Shown here: positions 35,035 through 45,609 of the stretch, one piece after another
Layout: the number at the start of each line of letters is the position of its first letter
Position numbering within the stretch: position 1 is the stretch's first letter
Source: Xylaria sp. FL1777
Taxonomy: Eukaryota; Ascomycota; Sordariomycetes; Xylariales; Xylariaceae
NCBI GenBank assembly: GCA_022578965.1
Contig: MU400548.1
Coordinates: 248,001-312,000, forward strand
Direction of reading: 5' to 3'
Length of the DNA: 64,000 nucleotides
Translations under genes and position numbers: made by a program
The notes under the pieces: generated by a model
Databases searched by the model: none
Told to the model about the DNA's origin: nothing
The model's input: the letters and a program-made list of their open reading frames with translations, nothing else

Positions 35035-37645
35035 GATCAACTGTTGAGAAGGAGATAGCAGAACCTGGCTTCGAAGGTCGTATATATAGTAGAAATCCTC
35101 TAGCACACCCCAGTTCTTGATCGCCGATCGGGGTTAGAACTATTTAACTGGTGAGGTGAGGAGAGACCAGGTGTAAAGTGCACTAAGTACTAATATTCTG
35201 GGTAGGGATCTCTGATGTCTAGCAGGACAAATATCAAAAGCAATAACTATTTGCATAGGTAGTGTATCGTCGCTATCCGCGTCATTTCGCTGCACTACTG
35301 CACGGGGAGGAAACCGTGTAAATTCCCGACTCCTCATTTTCTAGCCTCGAATGAGATCGACATGTAGTATACCTGGGGGTCTGTTTCGGTCAAGCGCAAC
35401 AATGCTCATTACTAGGTATTTAAAGGAAAAAGCAAGCCTTGTGCAGACTTTATGGGTCTCTCTATGTACTTAGATACTTGGCTGGGCTGTCGACTACGTA
35501 CAATAGAAGCGGGGCCCCTGAGCTGAAGCGGATCGCGTCGCGATCAATTTACAGATACCTACTTAATCAAGCGGAAAACAGCAGCCGAGACGCTAATTAC
35601 GGGGTCAAATCGAAGCGGAGTCGATGGTCACGCAATCTTGTGTATTAGCTAGGTATTCTAAGACTATACTGTGGCAATGTTCTTTTTCAAACGAGGTAAC
35701 TATTTGGTCTTTGAAACACTTTTCTCTCAATAATTGGATAGACCTACTACTGGTAGTTTCACAGGCATTTTCGCCTAGAGAGTGTGAAGACGGATGTGGC
35801 TTGGTCATAGAAACAATAACGAAGAGAATGAGTGAAACCAAACGTATACAAGTATTATGTACTGAGCAAAGTGTTACACGCGCTGAACGTGCTGAACACC
35901 TTGTGCTATCTCCAGACGCGTAGTTCGGTGAGACACCTAGACCGTACTACGTTGAATTAAGACCTATTGAGACTGTCTCGCGTATCCAGAAGTGAAGCTA
36001 TTCAGCCCTCGCTAATCTGAGACATATTGGCGGACCCCGGAGGTTAGGAAGTCCCGAACCAATTGTATATAGACTCAAGGACAGCCACCATGCTCGGCAA
36101 CAGCCCTGATGGGAGGCATGGACTTTTGCAGCCATACCAGATTATTGTATTCAGAATAGAGAGTCAATAATTCAGTTCCAAGCCCTCACACCAGCCCTTG
36201 TTATATTCAGCTATGAGTGAACAGGGCGGGCCTTCGGTAATGATGCCCATTGCCACTCCTCTGGGTACTCTTCCATTTCAGATGTTCCTGGAACTACACG
36301 TTCTCCTCCTATACATCGTTATCATTCCCCCCCTATGGCTCAGGTCATATTGTCCCAGCGCCGCTGTGCTATACTGAAAACATTAAAGTTCCCGTCGTTA
36401 GTGCCATCGTCGATGTCATAGTGACAGTTGCTCCTTTCACAATCATCAATGTCAACATGTTCTTCTACTATAGAACCTTAGTCTCCTGTGATCTTAACTC
36501 TGCGAAGTTGGGGTCCTTTTTGGCTCCGAGTTTCCGAGCAATCAAATTCCCATTCTTTTTGACGTCCGACTTCCCACCCTTAGAATTAGGGCTAGGAACT
36601 TATTGAGCTCTCTGTGCATTATTATACATTGCCATCTTTTGGTCTAAGCCTATATATTCGACTTGGAGGCTATAGCAATGTACCAGAGCAATATCTATCA
36701 AAATAACATGAAATACTGTTGCTAATCACGCATTTCATTATTATTCCTACCATCTGTTCTCGTTCTAAGATCATCCTTTCCACTTTTCCGAAAATAGCCA
36801 TTAGTTAATTTAATGATTTTGTTCTTTTCGACCCTGGAGCTAGTAGACTGGAATCGTCGTTCCACTCTAGTATGCATGGGATATTTGGAATCAACATAGT
36901 AGATAAGTTTTGAATTCCAGCCTTAAGACCAGCTCCCCTCTCTTTAAGTGCACCACGAAACTACATTAAGAGGGTAGTAAGACGTTTATGTAGCTTTCAC
37001 GTAATGTATTTATACCTACCTAGGTACCTACTTAATCAAAATTTAATTCTGGCACTACCTAGGTAGTTTTATGAATTTTTATCCCTGGCTATTCTCACTC
37101 GGTGTATAGTTAGGCCATGCCCTTGTTCTATATAGCTATGCGACGATTTTATAAGCTGAGTCGATCTTAACGTTGAAAACTTGTCACGTTGGAGTGGATA
37201 CCGGCTCGGCTAAACCACTAGCCCGATGAGCCTATATATATTACGATCTTTTCATTTGTTTTACACTAGCTAGCTCTTAGAACTTAGATCTTCTAGAGAC
37301 TGTTCCCATGAGTCCTTCTGGAGAGTGCACTGGTCAACTTCCATATGACTAAGCGTTTACACACCTAAACGCGACAAAACTAAACACAGCGAATTTTCTT
37401 CATGGAGAATTCAGCTCTAGATGAGAGATGTTTTTAGGATAAATTCATTATTCTAGGCTATTCATGTATAGACTATTATTGCGGGTGCTGAACGCAAACA
37501 AAATGGAAGCTGTATATCAATGTTATGAGCAGTTCTTCTATGGCATAAGTACTAAATGCAACGTATTATTATAAATCCCTTGTAGCGCATGGCCCGACCA
37601 TGTTGACATAGGCGTGACACCTCTTTCTACTACAAGTCAGCCTTT
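35035..37645. other. Intergenic, 2.6 kb, with LTR-like copy B
   Basis: No credible gene. Contains the second copy of the dispersed repeat (35872-36215) and a strong TACCTAGGTACCTA cluster at 37012-37066. The frame at 36250-36606 has irregular composition and no family. Confidence 0.5.
35872..36215 (+). repeat. Dispersed LTR-like repeat, copy B
   Basis: Same orientation and block order as the copy at 994-1290, with small insertions (an extra GAACGTGCT near the start and a longer section before the CCCTTGTTATA motif). Most differences are single-base, many of them transitions. It begins with TGTTACACGCGC. No internal retroelement sequence lies beside it. Confidence 0.55.
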
Positions 37646-38792
37646 TCATTGTAGTGGCGGGTGTGCTGGAGCTAGCATAGCTATGGGTGGACCAGGTGCC
37701 GGTAACATACCCATCGGCGGGGCCGGTGCCGGTGGCATACCCATGGGAAGGGCCGGTGACGGTGTTGGTGCTATTAGTGGTGTTGGTGCTATTAATGGTG
37801 TTGGTGCTATTAATGGTGTTGGTGCTATTAGTGGTGTTGGTGCCGGCATCTGTGCTGATGTTGACACGGAAACCGGCACTGGTAGCATAGCTGTGGATAG
37901 GGTTGTTGCTGGTGCTGGTGCAGGCGCTGGTGGCATAACAAATGGCAGCGTTGGTGCCGGCATCCCAGCGAAAACTGGGATCTCTGGAGGTGGTGGATTT
38001 CTCGGAAACATTCCCGACACCGACCATTGGATCAGAGCCAGCAAGCCCACTATTGTCCATTGTAGCCCCTGGATAGGGCCGCCAGGAAGAATCTCAAGCT
38101 GAGGGGTTGGTCCAGACAAGGAAGTTGTTGTAAAATTCAAAGCATTAGCAGCCTGAGTGGTGGAATATGCTGCCGCTAGAGCAAGACCGAATGCGTATAA
38201 CAAGGTAACGGATAAGATAGACCTCACGAAAGGGGTGTCCGATGGAGACTTAGGTACCAAGCTCTTCATGGAACGCTTCATAAAAAGCATCAAGATAATA
38301 CTTAAAAGGAATAACCCTGCTGAAGCCGCGAGCAAGGGGGAAAATATCTTCGTTTGGAAGACGTGGGCGGCTTTAAGCAGAGGATCCATGTCGTTAACAA
38401 AGCTGTCATCCAAGTTACTGCTGCCGCCGAGAAATAAATCCTCCAACTGGCTCTCTCCAAGCGAAAAGCTGGGCAAGCATTTCAAGTCCCTTCGAGACGG
38501 TTCCGACGCGCATAGTCCTATATAATTTTAGCTAAAATCTAAATAGTGGAAGAATGAATTTCAAGTAAAATATACCATAATAGCCAATCCTTACTTGCAC
38601 CGGTTGTGATTGATTGGTCTGAAGTTGAATAAGAAAGAGGTTAGGGATAGCTGGTGATGTCGACAAACACCCCACAAGGACAAGAACTAATATGATCCAT
38701 TAGTCTATCTTAATCTGTGTTAAATTGAAATTGCATACCGTACCGTAGAAGGTTAAAACTATCGCCGATAGGAGCCATGATAAAAATCTCAT
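37646..38792 (-). CDS. Fig1-family membrane protein (Ca2+ regulator, mating/fusion)
   Basis: Three exons, 38792-38744, 38686-38576, 38517-37646; introns 57 and 58 bp; 343 residues. Exon joining produces RIGYYGLCA at the second junction; GLC (54-56) plus Cys-67 is the claudin-like extracellular signature of Fig1 proteins (PF12351). Four membrane segments: 5-24 (SWLLSAIVLTFYVLVLVGCL), one with PLLAASAGLFLLSIILMLFM, one with SILSVTLLYAFGLALAAAYS and one with QWTIVGLLALIQW. In yeast Fig1 helps low-affinity Ca2+ influx and membrane fusion in mating; in filamentous fungi it affects sexual development and hyphal growth. The cytosolic tail of ~100 residues is almost only Pro, Ala, Met, Thr, and carries four direct TPLIAP units from an 18-bp tandem repeat. 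The tail is unusual for the family and unlikely to be folded. Confidence 0.8.
37761..37832 (-). repeat. 18-bp coding tandem repeat in the Fig1-like gene
   Basis: Four near-identical 18-bp units, plus-strand GGTGTTGGTGCTATTART, encode four consecutive six-residue units (TPLIAP). Only one site differs between copies, so the array is young or homogenised. Confidence 0.9.
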
Positions 38793-39550
38793 GTCTACGC
38801 GATCTTTACTCGATTAGTAACCTTAGGTCTATTCTGCATGGAATGACGTACCGAACGCATTATTATTTATGGACATCGTGTAAGCAATAAGATATCTCTG
38901 GAAGCTCGCGACGAAGTCAGGAAAGAAGTTTCCGGTGATAATAATAAATCTAGAGTAAATTCATAGAAGTGTGTAGTAAGTAGTATAAAGCAAAAAGAAA
39001 CCATCATGAACAGCAAAGGTGAGAGAAAGATCAGTCTTATATCTTCATGGACATATCATACACCGTCTTCTACCCAGCCGGTTTGACGATAGCATATGCT
39101 ATCTTCGCGTTTAATGACTATTGGTACGACTGCTCAATAAGCGCGCGTCTTGTTTGTTGGGAGAATACTTCCCTAAGTTAATCCACTTCTGTGATACAAG
39201 TATAGCCGTGACTAAAAACGGGATTGGTGGATAGAAATACCGACTAAATGGATGTATGGCCTTCGCCGGGCAGCAAGCGCTCGGGATACAAGCAAGCAGA
39301 AAAGATTATAGCGAGGACCGATGTCGGGTTGTACAGAAAAAGAGGATGGTCGATAAAAGGTATAGGCATAGTACATATGGCCATGATTAGGCAATTCAAT
39401 TCACCCTTTTCGTGTTAGGTATGTTATAGACGAGGCGAATAAAAATGAGATGGAACTTAGTAGTCAGTCTAACGTAAACTAATACTCTTTTGTCCCCGCA
39501 AAGGAGAGTTTCATGGTGTCTATATATCGGGGCGCTACAAGTATTCAACA

Positions 39551-39720
39551 AACAGTGATACTATATAATAGCATTAATTATATAATTTTAATAAATAATT
39601 CTTTTTTTATTATTATAAGTTGTTTAAATATATTTGCTAAATAAATTTAAGCTAGCTTTTTTTTTTATATTTATTATAAATTAAAGCTTTTTAATAAAAA
39701 ATTATTATATTTATGGTACT
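39551..39720. other. Short very AT-rich patch (decayed repeat)
   Basis: Nearly only A and T, with remaining C and G chiefly in GCT and AGC words, as in the 48.5-64 kb block. It probably is a fragment of the same kind of mutated repeat. It ends sharply at 39715-39720. Confidence 0.6.
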
Positions 39721-39894
39721 GGCTATTGTAGTGGTTATTGGTATGGCCATTGGTCTGGTTATTGTATTGGTTTTATTGTATTATAGTATTGTGGCAGTTG
39801 GTGGTGTGGGTGGCCCAGTCACATGACCTATGACCTATGGACCCCTAAAAGGTCTTGACCATGGCAGCTTAGCTGGCCATGTTCTCTTTACTTC

Positions 39895-39945
39895 TTCACC
39901 TTATAATTAAAGTGTATTGCCAAGTCAATGCTACATGACATATGC
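39895..39945 (-). repeat. Boundary repeat, inverted copy 1
   Basis: Read on the minus strand this gives TGTCATGTAG, ACTTGGCAATACA and CTTTAATTATAAG, matching 48152-48206 on the plus strand, where TGTCATGTGG, ACTTGGCAATACA and CTTTAATTATAAG occur in the same order. The two copies face each other across the 40-48 kb gene island. Confidence 0.5.
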
Positions 39946-41191
39946 ATGGTGCGCCGTCGTGACACTAGTTTATTAAACTGCCCTTGGTTATAAGCGATAT
40001 TGTATCGCCGGTCTTAGGCACTCTTCTTTTACAAGTCCTGGTCGCTAAATTCTTTTATCAGTAATAGTGCTAATGGCCGAAACTGCGCTCCAGGAAGGCT
40101 TAGAAGCCTGTAAAATCACGTGACCGGCAGAAGAAGTAGGGACCGCCACTACTGTTAGCTTCATTCTCGGTTTAGTTTAGATAGGTGTCTGCTATATAGT
40201 ATCGAGTGCGCCTATTACTTTGTATTGTGTGATCCCTGCAGATACGGGGGCTCCTATAAAGCCTGAAGATTTACCATAGACTATCACTAACTCAGTCTGG
40301 CCGAGTCGACGATCTAAGGCGCCTCAGAGTTTTGCTATTCGGGTTCTGGGACCTGAGCTTGCCTCTTGTGTAGCATATTTATCAAAATCATTGGTCAGAA
40401 ATGGTTGGCTATTACATATAAATAAATATCCAACAAGCCACAACTGGCTGGGATGTGTTGTTTGCACTGCGGTATAACAACAGCACCTTGCAATCCCGGT
40501 CCCGACATTGTGTACACTAAGGCCCACAACTCCGTATAGGTTAGCTAGGGGCAAGGGATAAAAAAGAGCAGTCGTTTCATGTGCTAGAAGCAATCATAGT
40601 GCGCAAGCTTCTACCCTGTTACCCGGCGGTTGTCACACATCGTTTTTCTTGGTTCATTCTTCCGGGCTAGAGCACAAAATGATCACGCATGACCCAATGG
40701 CAGTTGATCCATGCTAAGAAGATAGTCTACCTTAGGATTGCTGATCACCAATATAAAATTCCTAAGTAAACCAGTCGTGATATAAGTGAAATAATTGGGG
40801 CCTGGACAATGTTAGTAGTAGGAGCATGAAACGATCTTCCTAGAATAAAATACAACACTAATGGTAGGGCTGCTATTTATTGTTCTTGCAGTGGGAGTAT
40901 TCCGTTCTAGTTGGGAATGTGCCGTTCAATATAACGACTACGAGCATCGGATTATTGCGAGATTGACGGGTTCACTTGATTTAAGAGGGCAGTGGTTGTA
41001 AATAGCGGAAACAAATTGCTCATTCTATGCTTTTGTTGTTTTCGGTCACTCTTGCCTCATTTAAATTATAAATATCTATAATCCAGAGTGCTACATTGGA
41101 TCTAGCTATCTGAACCTCAATTTGAACTAGGAAGAGATTTTCTTGACCACGACTTAAACGGATCATAGTACTTACTAATATCAGCTGAAGC

Positions 41192-43048
41192 TTATTGCTG
41201 GCGTGAAGCATGCTCCGTGAGCAGGGAACCCACCTCTCCTCGAGCCAAAGTATCGTGGGACTGATTCTGTGTTGAGCAACTATCGGCATTGTTGCCATGA
41301 TGAGTAGTAGAGTCCCTAGATTGATTTTGCAGTTCACAATCAGTCTTTTCTCGAGGAGCTGTTAATCTAAGTTTATGGAGTTGCTCAGTGAGTGATGCGG
41401 CGTCAATCCTAGCTGCCCTTTCTGGATTCAAGGCTTTGCCAACAATGAGCGCTAACTCCGTATCTCCGCGTAATAGAAACTTTGCTCGTTGACCTGTAAT
41501 AAAATTGATCCAGGTATCCATTCTCTGTATGGCTGCTTCGTGGGGACCAGTGGGAGTCGCTCCCGGAATGATGTCTGCAACCTGCCAGCCTTTGAATGTT
41601 TTCTCAGGTAAACGGATATAGCCGAGAAGCCATAGCATAACAACGCCAAGTGCCCAAATATCAGACTCTGGTCCCTCAAGCCTGCTATTTTCCAGGTATT
41701 CAGGGGGCAAGTACCAGGGTGTGCCACAGCCTTTACTGACGACCGAATTAACGAACGGGAAACTCAGGCCAAAGTCGATTAAGACCGCCCCCCTCGCATG
41801 GTTGTAAAGTACATTCCCTGGCTTGACATCCCCGTGTACAATTTTTTTACTGTGCACGTGAGAAAGTGCTGAAGCTAAGTTCTCCATAATTCTCAGCGCA
41901 TCTTCGTAATTGCCCGTAAAATGAGCCTCGGAGTTGATCTGGTCCGATAGTGTCTTAGCATCGATATACTCGAGGTATAGACTATGAAAACGGGCATCCA
42001 TCCCCAACAATTTTACGATAGAGGGCTATGCCGGAACAGTTAGCATCTAGTCAAGAGAAAAACACGTGTATTTAGCACTTACATGATCGAAGCAGCCATG
42101 AATAGTGTATTCTTGTATCCACCGCTTAGCGACATTGATTCTAAATTTTTCGCCACGGCTAGCCTTTGTCACCTTCACGACAATGTCCTTGCCAGGAGCC
42201 GATGAATGCTTCGCTCGCCAAACAGAAGTCTGTTGATTTTCAAGAATGGTACCAAGATGTGTGAGCCAGTAACCATTCTCCAGTGATCCGACACGGATTC
42301 TCATTCCCTTCTCGAGTTTAACTAAGGCATTGCCGCCTGAAACAGCCAGCGGAGATTTCGATAACGTGATTCCTCGACCATCGCTTGTCTTGAGCTTCTT
42401 GCACGGGCTTTCATCAGCTGGGGCAGAACGTTTAACGGACAAGCTGGAGCGAGTCAGCCAGTCCCGACGTTTCAATACTTGAACCTCCATGAGAGACTCC
42501 CCATCAAATGTAAGGTCCCAAATTCCTAGAGAAAGCAGGATACTTTGATTTGGCGATACCGGATAGAGCATCTTGCTACCAGGCTTAGAAGCTGTAAATG
42601 GTCGGAATGAGTTGTTGTAAAATACAACATAGTCCTGTGCAGGGTCAAAAAAGAAACGACAGACGGCGTCATGATGAAAGATGGTACATCCGATATCTTC
42701 GGGACCTGGTGCAACAACAAGGACGCTCGCCGAGCCTGATTTATCCTTCATTTTCACATCAACCCACGGTCCATACTGCCCAGTCCCATTATATGGACCA
42801 ATGTTTAATCCCTTAACCTTAGGGTACAAAAGCATGCGGGCACCCTCAAGCTCTGCGGACTTGGGATCTCGACTCAAAGTGGTCCAGTCTAGAGTTGCGC
42901 TTGGTTGTCCCACACGTGGTTGCCTTGCTCTCGGAAAGGTTTCGAGTCGTCCTTCAACGTATCCTGGAGGAAATGCTTGTGTGGGATCTGGACTATCATC
43001 TGCGGATAGATCTCTTGAGAGTAGTTGTGGTACAAAGTCGCTGGCCAT
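41192..43048 (-). CDS. Serine/threonine protein kinase with N-terminal FHA-like region
   Basis: Two exons, 43048-42083 and 42025-41192, with a 57-bp intron; 599 residues. The C-terminal half is a kinase with all catalytic residues: IVVKV (Lys-292), a Glu on helix C (about 313), HGDVKPGN (386-393) and DFG (406-408), then GCGTPWYLPPEY as activation loop and P+1, SDIWALGVVMLWLLG. It should therefore be active, unlike the SCY1-like pseudokinase. The N-terminal ~200 residues (for example IFHHDAVCRFFFDPAQDYVV and LLSLGIWDLTFDGES) look like a beta-sandwich, possibly a divergent FHA domain, but this is a guess. A basic stretch SVKRSAPADESPCKKLKT lies between them and could be a nuclear signal. The C-terminal tail is Asn/Gln/Ser/His-rich. 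It is divergent from the 43616 gene. The substrate is unknown. Confidence 0.85.
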
Positions 43049-43615
43049 GCTATAAGTTGTTCCTATGAGTGAGCGGAATTCTTGAGTACGTCAATTGAAA
43101 GTCGAAGGATAGTGTGAGAGCTTACCTAGGACGGGGAAGCTAGGCCATCCTTTTAATAAAATATGCGAGATTACAGAGCAATCATGTCAAGGTTATTAAA
43201 GCAAGGCAGAGCTGTGTGCTACATATTGCTATTGTTGGCATCATTATTTGACATCTGTGACAGTCCATCACAGCGTATGGTCAAGGGCAAAAGGTCAGAT
43301 AAGCAAGGGATCATTCATGGGATGCAGCTAGCCAACCATTTAGCTGTGCTGAAAGTTTTGGCGCTGTGTTCTCCGCTCTGTAAGACATTTCATGTTGGAA
43401 GATGATAGCCAGTGACTTCTTTCAAACGGCCTGTATCACAAAACCCCACAAAAATTAAAGGAGCCAAGCAGACCTCAAAAGCTGTCGTACTTTTCTCCTC
43501 TCGTCTCCCCATCTCTTGCAATACTTGGTTCGCCGGTTAATTTTGAATTCGACTGAACTCCTTTATCCAATTTCACCAATTTTTCATTATCTGATCCTTT
43601 TCATAATATTTCAGT
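43049..43615. promoter_or_regulatory. Shared divergent promoter of kinase and partner gene
   Basis: 567 bp lie between the two start codons on opposite strands. On the right side there is a CT-rich stretch (43493-43518) before the start at 43616. Opposed starts this close suggest co-regulation; no specific operator was recognised. Confidence 0.45.
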
Positions 43616-44500
43616 ATGAGTCACCGAGAAGATTCCACGATCGAAGGCCACCTGCAGTTTCACACCCCGGAGCTGAACTCAGAATCCGAAGAGTGGGAAT
43701 GGCCATTCTGGAAATTCGGCTACACCAATCCGAATGTGCTTTTCAAAGATTTACACGCCGAATACAATTCAATTCGATTTGCAATCCAGGACCCCTATGG
43801 ATGGCATTCCGACGTTTGCGAAACAGCCCATCTTGCAGATACCAAGGAACAGTTTTTGGCCCTACTTAGAAAGCGGCAAGACGAACGTTTCCAGGAGTTG
43901 AAGAAAGCATGGGATAAGATATCAATATTACTGATTGCGGAGTCTGATCGGTGGGAAATCCCGAGGACGAGAAGTGACTTGTGGCTGCGTTTCATACGCA
44001 TCACTCGTCACTTCTCATATGATGCGCTTGTCGGATATTTTGGCGCATATCTCAAAGAGCCGACCGAGCCGAGAACTCCTAAAACGCCCGTGGAGCCAGA
44101 ATATTCAGAAGAATATAAGAGGAGACAAGAACAGGCCAGGCGCGAAATTGAGGAGCAGGCCACTATAATTGAGACGGAGCCGGAGAACCACGGCACAGGG
44201 CCCTCGGATTCCACAGTTGAGGATGGAATGCAACAAAGACAGATTGCGCTTGAAAGCGAAGAACACACCAATATAAATGAGACGAGGCCTAAGCAGTATC
44301 ATCCAATACCCAACATGGTGGATAGAGCCACACAGACAAGTACAGCAACAGCGGCATCCAAAAAGACACCAAGCCCAGCAGGTGCAAGCCCGAGTAAAAT
44401 AGTAAAGAGGCAAACACGGCGAAGCAAACCTACGAGAAACAACCCAGAAGGTTTACGAAGAAGTGCTCGTTTACAACAACGAGCTGGACGTGGCAGCTAG
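43616..44500 (+). CDS. Unknown charged protein with basic C-terminal tail, divergent from the kinase
   Basis: Single-exon frame of 294 residues. Residues 1-145 look folded and helical (EEWEWPFWKFGYTNPNVLF, LHAEYNSIRFAIQDPYGWHS, EQFLALLRKRQDERFQELKK, DLWLRFIRITRHFSYDALVG), with many aromatics. Residues 150-230 are Glu/Arg-rich and coiled-coil-like (EEYKRRQEQARREIEEQAT). The tail is Ser/Thr/Lys/Arg-rich and ends in LRRSARLQQRAGRGS; an RRSARL-type end occurs in various fungal nuclear or element-associated proteins, which hints at nucleic-acid binding. No signal peptide or membrane segment. No family was recognised. Because of the shared promoter it is probably a functional partner or substrate of the kinase, which is inference. 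Start chosen as the first ATG after the CT-rich leader. Confidence 0.65.
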   Translation: MSHREDSTIEGHLQFHTPELNSESEEWEWPFWKFGYTNPNVLFKDLHAEYNSIRFAIQDPYGWHSDVCETAHLADTKEQFLALLRKRQDERFQELKKAWDKISILLIAESDRWEIPRTRSDLWLRFIRITRHFSYDALVGYFGAYLKEPTEPRTPKTPVEPEYSEEYKRRQEQARREIEEQATIIETEPENHGTGPSDSTVEDGMQQRQIALESEEHTNINETRPKQYHPIPNMVDRATQTSTATAASKKTPSPAGASPSKIVKRQTRRSKPTRNNPEGLRRSARLQQRAGRGS

Positions 44501-45609
44501 TGTGGATCTGACCAGTTGATTGCACTAGTGGGCGCTAACTTGCTGGGCGAGACGCGGCGACGCGACGGAGGCAACAGTAATAGATGCTGTTAGTGATCAA
44601 TTCCAATGCGCCGGGCCTGATTGAAGCGCCTGGGCTGGGAAGTTGCCTGGGAGCTAATGCGTATAATAACTCTACTCAAATTTGCTATTATATTCTTAAA
44701 GAGAGGAAGAAGTTTAAAAACAAAAAGAAGACTCCTGGCTTTAATCAACATTTGTTTTTGCTACGATACTTTAAGAAGCGCAAGGGCTACAATGTCTTTT
44801 GTTTTTCTCTATTAGCTTTTAGATATTTGACCGAAATGATAGTTAAAGTAGCGATCAATAATTCAGTGATAAACGATCAGCTAATAGATGCAAGTCTGCA
44901 TGCATAGCATCAACATGGGCTGGGGAACCAATATACCCACATCTTTTTCCTGTTGTCTTCGTGGAAACATCTAGAGGGCATATAAGTTATCACGTTCTAA
45001 TCACACTTACAGTCAAAATTTCGGGGTCTACCTTGTTTCTCAGCAGCAGCGCACTTTTCTTTGTCCGAGGTTAACGTTTTCATGCCTTCCCGCGGGTAGC
45101 GATTCTACCCTTCGGCACTTAGAGGGCAACGTGACTATACAATATCAGAGATGTCAATGAAAATTTTTAAAAAACGCCACAATTTCTGAACATTACCAGC
45201 AGTAGTCAACGTGCCCGTGCCCTCTTCCCGAAGATAGGAGGCTATTGTGAAAATGGAAAGTGTTGATGCAGGTAACCCGAAGTCTGCATATGCTCGTCAT
45301 GCTAAAATCCTTCAAGTGAAAATCCCGAGCCCAAATGTCTGGAGACCTTCTTAGGTGAGCATACCTTGCATAGTTAGCTTTTTTTGTAGTATCAACATCA
45401 CATTTGATTCGTCAGATTAATCATGACACCTGGCCTGAACCCTTGACTCTGCAATCTTATAACAACAATTTTCCTTGATTTCCACCGCTCTTTATGAATG
45501 AAGCCTTCGTCGACTCCATCACACATCATAACCTACATGACCTTTTAATTTCCTATCATGAGCCCGCTAGCTTCTCTTCTTAGGCCAATTAAATTCCTGC
45601 CGATCCACA
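44501..45609. other. Intergenic
   Basis: 3' flank of the partner gene and promoter of the cupin gene. A 107-codon frame (44584-44907) is Lys/Asn-rich and looks like translated AT-rich DNA, so it is not called. No repeat recognised. Confidence 0.45.

Larger units (their letters stand above)
38793..41191. other. Intergenic, 2.4 kb, with AT patch and inverted repeat copy
   Basis: No credible gene. The part 39551-39720 is nearly pure A+T, like the block beyond 48.5 kb. It is followed by GGTTATTGG-type degenerate repeats (39717-39775) and by a repeat found again, inverted, near 48.16 kb. Right of this the sequence is ordinary intergenic DNA. Confidence 0.5.

Noticed and set aside
994..36215. The two LTR-like copies as ends of one giant mobile element
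   Set aside because: The 35 kb between them hold core genes (aminotransferase, complex I subunit, seipin, F-BAR) and no tyrosine recombinase, capsid or reverse transcriptase.
37569..38060. 163-codon minus-strand frame with Asn-Ser-Thr-Asn-Thr repeats
   Set aside because: It is the other reading frame of the 18-bp repeat in the Fig1-like gene; the Fig1 frame has membrane segments and matching introns.
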